Assembly (NCBI RefSeq): GCF_000264995.1
Contig: NW_006767438.1
Coordinates: forward strand, 963,784-1,027,783
DNA: 64,000 nucleotides
Source of the DNA: Punctularia strigosozonata HHB-11173 SS5
Taxonomy: Eukaryota; Basidiomycota; Agaricomycetes; Corticiales; Punctulariaceae
Reading direction: 5' to 3'
The translations under genes were made by a program, and so were the position numbers. The notes beneath the pieces were generated by a model. That model made no database searches. It saw only the letters and a list, made by a program, of their open reading frames with translations, and was not told where the DNA came from. Of the stretch, positions 12,298 through 25,265 are shown one piece after another (position 1 is the first letter of the stretch; the number at the start of each line of letters is the position of its first letter).

Positions 12298-13853
12298 CTT
12301 GCAACACAATCACGCGACTAAAAACGCCGCAACGGGGATTCTATAACTGCACACCAAAGTGAAGTATGAACAAACTATAAATACAGTTACGTGCACGCAT
12401 GGTGGTAACATCTCCGCGACACGGGTTCGTCGATAAGGTTTCCAGACCACCGATATCTCTGTGAAATCCATAGAAATCGTCAATGCTCCTGCGCCAACTT
12501 ACGGAATTGCGGTGCTAGCATGGCGAGAAGGGCTGGCAGCGCAACCTTCTACACATTCGATCCTTTGCCTGCTTTCAGTACCATGGTGCCGAGCGAGTTG
12601 CATTGGATCGTGCTGGCCGATATGCCTGTCCCAGCTGCAAACAGTCAGCGCTCCATTCCGTTGTCTTCTCGGAAACGATACTCTTCTCGGTCCTGCACCC
12701 TGACGATCATCAAAAACATACCGATAACCGTCCCCCATTGCGTCGCCCCACCGCGACAGGGGAGTAAGCCATGGCACTTAGGGGAGATACCGGCGCTCGA
12801 GCTCACCGGTCCGCGCTATCCATCGAACCATCCTGTCCTTTGGTTGTGTGATTGCTTCGCACGTTCGTTCTCTTGCAATCGTGACTGAATCACGCGAACC
12901 GGTATCGTGAACGCTTTCGATAGAAAACATTGAAGGAAAGCGGTGTTCATGAATGAGTGAGAGTGCGGGGTGGTGAATCTCCTGCACCAACGGGTCCTGA
13001 TTGTCCAGCGCGTTGCTGCAATAGCGGATTCGACATCCAACATACGGATGGCGATATGATCATATGTGCTCAGCAACTTAGTCGGGTGCTTATGTGTATC
13101 CTGCCTCTGTGGATGACTCGATCTGCTCTCCATGGTAGCAGCCATCGGAAACCCGGATGCGATTGGCGCGTTGCGTATCCGATGAGAAGACGATAATGAG
13201 AACGAATCGATGGTTGCTCGTTACCCGATCGACCTTGTAGGTTCAGTCTGACGAGCGGGATGGGCATCTGTGTAATAGGGCGGCGAAGAAGATCCGAGTA
13301 GACGGTTTCCTAAATAGAGAGCATAGCATCCAAGCTATGGGCATATGCGCGCGACTCGACCGAGCTGAGCGATGGTCATCTTCGGGTGTCTTGGCGAGAC
13401 CATCAAGTGCTATAGCTATGTGAGTGACGGTTATACCACGATCTCTCTGGCATAATGCCCGAGACACCGATTGAGGACAACGCATTTGACAGTCCAAACG
13501 GGACCGGGTATCGCACGCCGAGCGTATGCGACGAGAAGAGGATCGGCCGAACGCAGCTCGATCTCGTCGGGGACCTTTGAAGCATTCTTCCAAATAGCTC
13601 CGTCCTTGGGCCAGTACGAGTGCGGTGAGACCCGTAGCGTGATTCATCCCGGAATCGCTCCAAGTCGTCGGGCCGGCTCACGACGAATATGCGCGAGTGT
13701 CATGGATGCGGGGAATGTTACAGCAAGTTGGATTAGATGTTTCAGAGCTGGACATTTAGAGACTGCTAAGTGGGAACAACAAGACTTCACGTATTCACGT
13801 GGCTGGGGCCGACGTTCGCATCTTCTTCGTCAACGCATTTTTTCCCCAGATTA
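12298..13853. other. Long gap between FAD monooxygenase A and the WW gene
   Basis: About 1.5 kb with no supported gene. Several 60-150-codon frames exist on both strands, but none carries a recognisable motif, splice pattern or codon bias like the neighbours. The two flanking genes converge here, so it mostly holds 3' ends. Confidence 0.45.
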
Positions 13854-16800
13854 TCAAGACGGGCCAGCAAAGCCCCTGCGTCCCCTGCGCGGTCCCCCGC
13901 GGCCTCGCTTGTTATTATATCGACCCGAGTACCCGTTACCTTGATGACCCCCTTCAGGGCCAGGATATTGCTCCGGCGGGCCCAGCCGTTCTCGAAAGCT
14001 AGAAGTATAAGCCGGCTGTTGCTGCTGCTGCTCCTGCGTTTGCTCGCTAGAGCCTTCGTCCCCCATGCCTAACCTAGATAGCAAAGACGGATTCCGTTGC
14101 GCAGCGGGACGCGTAGACGATTCCGTTGAGTGTGGAACGCTAGTGTCTACCGCAGTCAGGGGAGTACTGGCCGGGGCGTCCGTCCGCCTGTCGTAGTTGC
14201 GCCGGATCTTCACCGGCCCGCTGGTCTGTGAGTTAGTGTTCTGGTACGAGTCATTTTGTGGAGCGTTCGCCGGTGGGGGAACGTCGTTGAATCGGGAAGA
14301 GCGGGAATTCGTTTGAGGTGGAGGCCTGTCCCAGGATAGCGGGGTAGTGCGCTCATAGCCTCCGTCGCGCTGGCGGAACACTTCTATTAGCGAGGATTCA
14401 TCTCCGGTACGCGAGAGAACCACGTACCGTCTCCCTCTGAGCGTCACCATACTGACGAGAAACACGATTGCCGTTGTTGAAGGTCGTGCTCGAGTCCACG
14501 TCTGATTCCTTGCGATCATCAAAATGACTGGGGCCTCTCCTCTGCAGGGGCGCATCGTCAACGTCCGGTCCCTTGCCATCACCGAAACGACTAGGGCCCC
14601 TCCTCTGCATAGGCGGCGCTTCTCTCCGATTTTGGTATTCCCTCTGGTTTTGCGACTCTCTGTGGACTTGAGCATCTCTCGGAATCGGTGGTTCCCTCTG
14701 GAATGGCGCATCTCTATGGCTCGTTGCGTCTCGGTTCGTGCCGTCGGCAGTCCTCGCGTTACTTTCAGATCTCGTCTCGGGAGGTTCGCGCTCGGCGGGA
14801 GCATACAAGGACCCCACACTGCTGGCCACGGACGTCGTCTCTCTGGAGATTGGCGGAGGCGTGGCCGCCCGGTCCGAGCGATCGTAGGCCTGAGCCGCAG
14901 GTGGAATGCGATCGCGAGGGGCGTATGAGTCTTGCGGAGGAAGAACCTCCAGCTGAGGGGGTTCGGGGCCCCAGCGCGTACGACGCTGGAAGTACAATGG
15001 TTAGCGCCAGCAGGTGCGGATGTTCCGGGGATGGACGAACCGGACGGGGGGCTGTAACGTGATCGAGGGGCACAGAGGGCTGCTTCCCGTCAGACAAGCG
15101 GGAAGGCGGGCGGTTGGGCAGCATCTGCAAGAACGGAATCAAATCAGTCAGAAAAGCAGGCAACGCTATCCGAGGCGACGTACGGGGTTCGTGGACGCGG
15201 ACAGCGATCTGTGACGTCCACCGCCTGAGCCCGAAGTACGAGGTCGTTCGGGCGAGCGATCGGGCTGGGTAGAAGGTGCCCTCTGTTGATTTCTGAGTTT
15301 CATTGATCACAGCGCAACCTTGGTAGAAGCATACCTGCGAATAACTGTCGCTCCGAAGAGCAGGAGCAGGAGCAGGAGCAGGAGGAGGGTAAGCGGCCGT
15401 GTCAGTAGCCTCCCAGCGCGTGGGCACGGGGCCCAGGGACGACGAATCGGACCCGCTGCGGTACTCATCCGCGCCACCCCATCGGCGTTGCTGAGGAAGG
15501 GCAGCAGTGTTCGCACCAAACATCTGAGTGTCTCTCGACTGCTGCTGCTGCGGCAAGGGTGGGGGGTTCCGAGGCACCAAAGGCGGCACACGCGGAGAGC
15601 TCGAAGGCTGCGCGGCGAACCATCAATCGAATAGCCTCAACGGACAGGGAGATCATAACGTACCATCGACGGCTCATTACGGTATGCAGAGGCTTCCATA
15701 GATCGGTCTTGAGCCCGATCGTACCTCGTGTCCCTCATAGGTGGTAGTGGGGCCCCCGGATCTCTATTGGGGAACGGCTGGTTCGGCCCAAGGGGAGGTA
15801 CCCAGGGCGCTTTAGGTGGAACATGGGGCGCAGCGTGTGGAAGGCCAGGCGCATCCGCATATCGATCGGTTGGAGGGCGACCAGGCGCATCGGGGTACTG
15901 GTTGTTCGGCGGACGGCCGGAGACATCCGGATACCGGTTGTTCATCTGGCGGCCAGGCACGTCCGGGTATTGGCTGTTTGGCATGCGACCAGGCGCATCC
16001 GGGTACTGGTTATTCGAGTACGATCGGTGCTGCATCCTCGGCGGTGGCGGCAGCTGGGGCGGGGATTGGGGCTGGGGCGGCACCCGGGTCGCACGCGGTC
16101 CCTTAGGCGGGTCCCCTCCTGCACCAAACTCGGGCCTTGCCGGCTCGCGCTCGCGGTCGGAGCGCATGCCGCCCCCACCTGCGCCGTAGTCGTCGTTGTA
16201 GATCGTGCTCGCGCGTGACACTGGCGCGGACGAGGGCGCAGGCGGATCGACGTCCATTTGGTCACGGTCCTGTTCGCGAGGCGTTGTTTGAGGCCCGGGG
16301 TAGGCGTTCCTCCCCGTCCATCGAGCGGTTTCCGCTTCCGGTTGCGGGGCACGGTCACGTGAGCCATATGGCGCCGCCTGTTCGCGGTACGGAGGGGGCG
16401 GGGGGGCCCGCTGCCTAGGTATGTCGGGTGGTGGCGGTAACACGCTGGTCTGGTCTCGGTGTGGCGGCGGTGAAATATCCCGGTGTTTCGACACGTCCCG
16501 TCTGGCATTATGTAAGCATGAGAACAGAGGGACAGGTATGCGAAGATACCTATCGTAGCGACCCTCTGATGGAGGCGCCCAGGGACCAGCCGTATGAGTT
16601 TGTCGGAATCGGTCTTCCTGAGGCGGGAGCGGAGGCCGCTTGCGAACATTTCGTCCCCCGGCTGCGCGACGATGAGGAATGGGGTCAACGATGACTCCAG
16701 GATAAGACGAGCTCACGATGATCCATAGGCGGGGGTGTCGCCGCCTCAAACTCCACGTCGATAGGCCTACGGCTCGGGGCAGAGTCTATCGGGGCGTCGT

Positions 16801-18727
16801 TCGTCCTCCTACGCTTGTACTCGTTCTCAGGGCTTGTCCTGGGCGGCGCGGCTTCGTCGGGCCTGGGTCTGAACTCTTGAGGAGGAGGCGGTCGCTTTGG
16901 TGGGTACGCATCCACGCGGCGCGATTGTGGCCCGTCATCTTGATATCCGCGAGAGTGTGGAGGAGGGACGCCTCGAGGCGGCGGCGGCGCGCGGGCCTCG
17001 CGATCGGCATGGCGTGGCACGAGGTTGTTGTTGTTCCCGTTGACGTCGTTAGCGAGCGGCTGCGGGGGGCCGTAGCCGGATGGCGCACGCTGGAAGTCCG
17101 GTCGCACCGGCGGAGGCACTTGCGGCGGGGCCACGGGGGATCGGGGTCCTAGATGAGGCAAACAGAGGGAGAGGACAATGCGTGAGGGCGCTGAACATCA
17201 CACGCAGAGGGCACGAGAAGACGGGCACGAGAACAAGAAACAGAGCGCGGCAAACACGGGATGTCCATGATCGTCGACGACATGTCGAGCAAGGAAGGGG
17301 GCCGTACCGCCGGCAAGACTCCGTTCGAACACAGGGGCATAGAGAGGAAGGCGAGAGAGGGCACTGCAGGATAGGCAAAACGTACTGGAGGCGGGCCAAC
17401 GGCCGTGATCGTTGTTGGGCACGTTTTGGAGGCGTTCTTCGTAACGGTTTGGTGCGGCGCGGGAGTCAGCGCCGTTGGGCCCAGTGTACGCTCCACGGCG
17501 GGTCAAGGGAGACACAGGCCGCTCTCGCCTCTGAGATGTTTGCTGGACAGCAACTCGGGGAGGCGGTTCGCCTCGAGGCGTCCACCTGCGGTCAGTTTCT
17601 AGTTCGGGCTCGGTAGGAAACCGTTGGGTCTGGGTATCCTGCGAAACGTTATCCGGTCCCCATGGGCGACGGTTTGCCTTTGCGTCTTCCGCAGATACCA
17701 ACATCTCAGAGTGCTCGTAGCCAGAAGGCCGCTGGGAACGAGAATCTCGCTGTCTGGATGAGTAGCCATAGTCTGCTTGCTTAGGCTCGCGGGCCGGAGC
17801 GGGTCCTTCGCGCGAGCGCCAGCGCCGATCTTCGCGAGACGGCGGCGGCGACAAATCGCGACCGTCTCGCGCGTCTCTTGCTCTCGAGCTGGGTGGCTCC
17901 GAACGATCAGATGGTTTTGTGCGATGATGGGGCTCCTCCCGGTCCAGAGAGCGCGACCGGTCCCGCCGCCGTCCGCGACCTGTGCCTTCATCCACGATGC
18001 CGGAGCCCGGGCGGTCCCACGTCGACTCACGCGTCGCCGTGTTGTAGTAGTACACCTCGTCCGGCCTGCCGTTGCGCGGGCGCCGGACCTCCCACTCTGG
18101 AGGCAGGGCCGCGTCTAGCTCGTCTTCAGAGGCTGCGGCGCGACCGTTGCGGCGCTCGTTGCGGTCCTTGCGCTCGCCCATCGGCTTTGCGTGCGGGCGC
18201 ATGGTGCCGCGCATGGATTCGCTGTCGGGCGGAGGGACGACGGGCGCGGCGACCGGCTTCGGGGGAAGCGCGTGCGTGAGCGTGTCCGGGGGAGGCATCA
18301 GCGTCGTGGTGCGACGACCATTCCGGCCGCGCTCGTTGCGCGGGCCTCCCGAGCGGTGGGTGCGATCTCCGTTACCGTAGCCCGAGCGGGAGTCGCGCTC
18401 GCGCGAGGGCGAGTGCTCGTGAGGCGGCGACCGGGCGGGCGCTTGTTCGCCGCCACCGCCGCCTGCTCCTTGTCCTCCTTCCGGCTCGTCCTGCGCCGAC
18501 TGGCGGTCTGCGTCGCGCGGAGCGTTAGCGACGCCGCCGCTGGTGTAGTTGAAGAGGCCGTAGTCCATGTCGTCTTCGTCGCCGCCGACGGACACCGCGT
18601 CCTCGTCTTCGCCTTCTTGCGCGCTCCCGCCCGGGTGGCGGGAAGAGTCATCATACTCGTGCGGCGCCATCGAGCCGTCGTCATCGCCGGCGCCCCAGTC
18701 GAGCGCTTCGTGATCGTCGTCCATCAT
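13854..18727 (-). CDS. Large WW-domain, Arg/Pro-rich protein, probably RNA-associated
   Basis: Exon 1 (18727-17386) opens with an acidic Asp/Glu-rich region. A single WW domain follows near residues 205-240 (LPPEWEVRR...YYYNTATRESTWDRP, with both tryptophans and the tyrosine block), then an RS/RD-rich region. Exon 2 starts at 17148 and ends near 16716. Further exons follow with introns near 16535-16490, 15670-15615, 15330-15150, 15015-14975 and 14430-14395. The C-terminal half is Pro/Gln-rich, contains a tandem peptide repeat (about 15850-16015), and ends with a glycine-arginine RGG-like tail (GRGGPRRGRRGF) at the stop at 13854. WW domains bind proline motifs; together with RS and RGG character this suggests a nuclear RNA-processing factor, by inference. 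The middle exon borders are approximate. I do not recognise an orthologue by name. Confidence 0.8.
15850..16015 (-). repeat. Tandem peptide repeat inside the WW protein
   Basis: The minus-strand frame carries about five imperfect copies of an 11-13-residue unit with core QYPDAPGR (variants YPDVPGR, YPDVSGR, YADAPGL). The DNA copies are also visibly related (CGTCCGGGTA / CATCCGGGTA type blocks on the plus strand). This is an internal duplication in a disordered region. Confidence 0.8.
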
Positions 18728-18936
18728 GTTGGTCGGTGTTGAAGAGAGAGAGAGAGGGCAGATGGGGGGATGGAGAGGACGGTGAGGCAGAAGATGGCGC
18801 TTTGAGCTGAGGCGGAGTCTGAATGGGCTATGAGGCTCGTGGCTGTCCCTTGTCGCCTCCTTCTTGTACTTTCCGAGCCAGCCCCGTTCTCTTATAATAC
18901 TCTGCTTCGCTTGCTATCGCGCGGACAGCATTCGCA
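18728..18936. promoter_or_regulatory. Short divergent promoter, WW gene / UNC-50
   Basis: Only 209 bp separate the two start codons, which face away from each other, so the two promoters must overlap here. A GA/CT-rich tract lies just upstream of the WW start (about 18743-18760). No TATA box is evident. Confidence 0.55.
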
Positions 18937-20223
18937 ATGTCGATATTACCCGTCAACAGCCATCCTGGCAGCGTGAACGGACACGCGAGCCCACTGCAAA
19001 GCCATGCGCCGGCATGGACAGCGAAGAGCAGAGTACCGCTCATCTTCAAGAGGCTCACCCGGATCCAATCAATGGTACATATAAACAGCAGCCAAGTGTT
19101 CCTGGCAACTATCGCGTCTTATGCTTGAATGGGCAGGACTTTGAGCTCGCCGCCTGGCAATTGACATACCTGTGCATAGCGCCCAAACGCGTGTCAGTCC
19201 CCTCTCCGTCCTCTCCAAGCTATATTCCAATGCACGCACTCATCGCTGCGCTAGGTACAAAAACGTGTACTTCCACAAACGTAAGTCGGTCTATCCTGAC
19301 TATGGACCCCTTGCTTTACTCAGTCAACTGCTGCAGAAACGAAAAATACATGGGCGAGGGATGACCCAGCCATCATGGTACTTATATCGGCATGCTTGGC
19401 TGGTACGTAGCCTCCGAAGCTTTCAGTCATCTAGAGATCAATCAATCAATCTTCATACCCAGTCGCCGGGATAGCATGGGGAATAGTATGGTACTCCGGC
19501 ATAGGAGCCGGCATCGAACTGGCAAGCGTCATGATCCTACGAGATTACCTCCTCGTCGGCGCCATCATGGCCACCATACTATGGTCCGCACCTAGCCCCA
19601 ATCTCGAACCGCCTCTTCCCGCTAACCTGCGATTCATCCTTCTGACAGGGCGATCTCGAACCGCCTGCTCCTCTCTCCTCCCTCGCACTCCACCCCGGCC
19701 GACTCGCGCGTGGAGTGGGCGTACGCGTTCGATGTGCACACGAACGCGTTCTTCCCGATGTTCCTGACGCTCTACGTTGCCCAGCTCTTCCTCGTTCCGG
19801 TCATACTCCGGGACAGGTGGGTGTGCCTCTGGGTGGGCAACACGCTCTACCTCATCGCGTAAGCCCCCCTTCGCTCCCCTTCGTTCGTCTTCGACAGGGC
19901 GCTGAGTCTTTCCCTTCGCGGACGTTATAGGTTCACGCAATATATCTACGGCGTGTACTCGGGCCTGAAGGGTACGTTTTCCACTTCTCTTGACCCATGT
20001 GGTTCAAAGGTTCTGACTTTTCCCATGCCAACAGCCCTTCCGTTCCTTATCCGCACCGAAATCCTCCTCTCACCCGTACGTATGCCTACCATCAAGGCGC
20101 TCGATCAATGGAGCTGACCGCCCATTGTCCCAGTTGTTACCGCTCTTCGCGAGCTACATAGTCTCCCTCGTCGGGTTCAGCGTAGCAAAACACGTACTCA
20201 ATAACTACTTCCGATTTTCGTAG
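18937..20223 (+). CDS. GMH1: UNC-50 / Gmh1 family Golgi membrane protein
   Basis: UNC-50 homologues are Golgi multi-pass membrane proteins; yeast Gmh1 interacts with the Arf-GEF Gea1/2. Nine exons (18937-19074, 19137-19192, 19255-19280, 19337-19402, 19463-19583, 19649-19858, 19931-19971, 20035-20075, 20134-20223) join in phase to 262 residues, the family length. Family hallmarks are LIFKRLTRIQSMDFELAAWQ, YKNVYFHKQTKNTWARDDPA (assembled over two splices), VEWAYAFDVHTNAFFPMFL, LRDRWVCLWVGNTLYLIAF and the C-terminal VSLVGFSVAKHVLNNYF. Five or so hydrophobic segments lie between residues 80 and 255. Two exons are under 45 bp, including one of only 26 bp, so automated models may miss them. The gene looks intact. 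Confidence 0.95.
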
Positions 20224-22185
20224 CCCCATATGACTACGTACACAGCAGGTTATTCATGTCATATAATATCATTTCACATTTGCATGAGAGGATCATTTTT
20301 ATGTTCGACTAACGACACGAAGAACGCAACGATACATGGAGAAAGGTGACTACCGACGACCGCGATAACAGAAGGATGCTATATGAACAACTGGAGTCAG
20401 CAACGACGCTCACTCATGAAGCTCGGTCCGAAGAAGGGAACGGAAGAAATCAGAGAAGCCGATGTTTTCATTGTCCCCGCCACGCGAGCCCAAGCCACCG
20501 CCTGCGGCCATAACGGACGAAGACAGCAACCAGGTGAACACCAAAAGACGGGGCAAAAGTCAAAGAATGGATGAACTTGGTTTCGTCTTGTCGGTCGACG
20601 TGCTACAAGCAAGAGGCGGCACTCACTCGACTGGATACGAACAGGACTGCTTCGAGATAGACAAAGTATAGAACCTGGGGGTGTGCGTGTTAGCTCGAGA
20701 ATCGACACGTCGAGAAGAGACGGATGAGGATCAGAATGATAGTTTTTGGTATAAAGGTTGTCCACAAGGAGATATGCTCTCGCTTTTCGGAAGCAGAACT
20801 GATATGGGATCATCATGGAAAGAAAATGCGGGAACATCGACTCACCGAAAGTTACTTGACGCAGTTGGCGCAGATCAGAAGCAAAAAAAAACGACGACAA
20901 GAACAGTGAGGGAGAGAACAAGAGACGAAACGCGGCGGAAGAAAAATACTCAACGGCTATCGATATTTCACGTGACCGAATGAAGGAAAACCGCGTTTTT
21001 TTCGTCGCATCCTGCGTCTCGTCGTGGATGTCCTCTGGCTCGCGCTGCGATTGCATCTTCCGTTTCGTACTGACATCCCTTCGGCCGCCTTTTCCATGTA
21101 ACATATATGTGAGTACGCTTCCGGCGATTGCTTTTTCATGATGATATCTATCCATTTTTCGAGTTGGCGACTTTTACTCAGAGAATGAGCCCGAACTCCA
21201 ACATGCATCACCAACTGACCCCTTCCTATCCTTCGCTCTTTTATGGTTCTATCTCGACCTGCCGCTCATACGTCTATCTTAAAGGTAGCCTGAACAACCC
21301 CCGTAGTTTATGCGGTGCGACTCCGTCTCTCCGCCAAATCCCAACGCGGGGTCCTCGTGTAGATACCAATTTGACGGATGACGGACAAGGGAACGCACAC
21401 ACTAACCTATGAAGGACCTGGCTCCTCTCGTCGTACTCCATTCTCGTGTTCTCACTCGCTCTATCAACCGCTCCCCTCAAGTTCTATCAGATCCACGCGA
21501 GTCCCTGGTGGCTGTTGTCGTATACGTAAGTGTCCCTTTCCTCCGCACATATATTCGTTCTGTCGAGGACGAGACAAAATACAAATTGACAAGCATATGT
21601 CCGACAATTCATGACGGACTTCATTTTGGGTCTGAGGCTTTCCTTCATGTTTTTCTCCGTCGTTGTCGGATGAACGCTGACTGAAGCATGCAGGGTATGT
21701 CTCAAGCTGCGTGCTTATCGTAACAGAAATAGTATCTCGGCCATGTACATACTTGTCTCCATAAATATACAACATGCCCGACCGAGCGCGTAACTCACAT
21801 TGAGATCTCCCGAGCTTTGGTGTGAACGAACACTGCCTGTGCATCCGGCCGCACTTCTCCATTCTGCAAAGCCATGCGCCTGCGGACGCAGTACCGCCAA
21901 CACTAGGCCAAAGCTATAGAAGCTGTTGCTCGCCGTTGCTGTTGCTCCCTACAAAGCGGTCGATTATATAGGTTCGGCGAGCAGTGGAACGCCTGATGAT
22001 CGCGACGCGCCACCTGAGGCCCCGTCAAGAGAAGAACATCGCTTGCCCTTGACCGCCGCCCTTCTTTTCCCTCTTTCTTCTCTCCCTTCTCCCCCTCGTC
22101 TATCATCTGTCTGGCTTCGACGAAGGTTGCTCAATAAGCCTTGTCACAATCGTAACGACGAGTATTCGACGGCAAGGAAGAGACG
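20224..22185. other. 2-kb gap upstream of calcineurin A
   Basis: No conserved gene was recognised. A 252-codon minus frame (21155-20397) is open but unlike any family I know. Inside it, in another minus frame, a 33-codon ORF (20511-20410) has coding-like composition and is listed separately. The stretch near 20880-20930 is polypurine-rich. The right half should carry the 5' UTR and promoter of calcineurin A. Confidence 0.4.
20410..20511 (-). CDS. Candidate microprotein or last exon of an unresolved gene
   Basis: The minus frame from the ATG at 20511 reads 33 codons: a Gly-rich start, then NENIGFSDFFRSLLRTELHE and stop at 20410. The amphipathic ending looks more like real protein than the antisense frames around it. 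An AG four codons in (GCCGCAG) could instead be an acceptor that makes this the final exon of a longer gene. I recognise no homologue and rate it weak. Confidence 0.22.
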   Translation of the reverse strand: MAAGGGLGSRGGDNENIGFSDFFRSLLRTELHE

Positions 22186-24772
<2,587 letters not shown>

Positions 24773-25265
24773 TTTTTTTCTTTCATCTATCGCGGCTGAG
24801 AATTCCGAGTGGGTCGTTGACGGATGTTATATGGGTTGCCCGTGCCCCCCTTCCCTACCTACCCTCCCCTCCCCAGTTTCCTGCTTTCCCTCTTGCAATT
24901 CGTTGTATCATAAGCTCTGTGGATGGTGATTCGGTAAAAATGTGAACGATGGATATATGACATACGCGACTTGTCTCGGAAATACGAGGACTGGGAGTTC
25001 TCGATTCGAATGATCGCATGACGCTACCCGTTGCGCGTAGGTATACGTGCATGTATTGGCGCAACGAAACTAGATATTACATATGATACCACTATAGGTT
25101 GGTCCACTCCAAGAATCACAAAAACGACGATGTCGTGTGGTCGTGCGGGATATATCGTGGGATACGGGGAGGTGGCTGGATTGGAACGAACAGTATAAGG
25201 GGGGGGGGAGGGGGTGGACAAAAGTAGAAAGGGGGGACCGAGGAAATATCGTTTCTTTTGCCCTT
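24773..25265. other. Convergent 3' ends: calcineurin A / Csc1
   Basis: The two genes converge here. The stretch holds their 3' UTRs and a poly-G run near 25199-25215. No further gene is seen. Confidence 0.5.

Noticed and set aside
12298-13853. Possible decayed transposon
   Set aside because: I looked for transposase or polymerase-like motifs and for terminal repeats by eye and found none I could support.
14524-18742. Long plus-strand frames opposite the WW gene
   Set aside because: They mirror the Pro/Arg/Ser-rich codons of the real minus-strand gene and have no splice logic of their own.
20397-21155. 252-codon open frame on the minus strand
   Set aside because: No motif, hydrophobic and Ser/Arg-rich composition typical of chance frames, and it overlaps other open frames; not listed as a gene.
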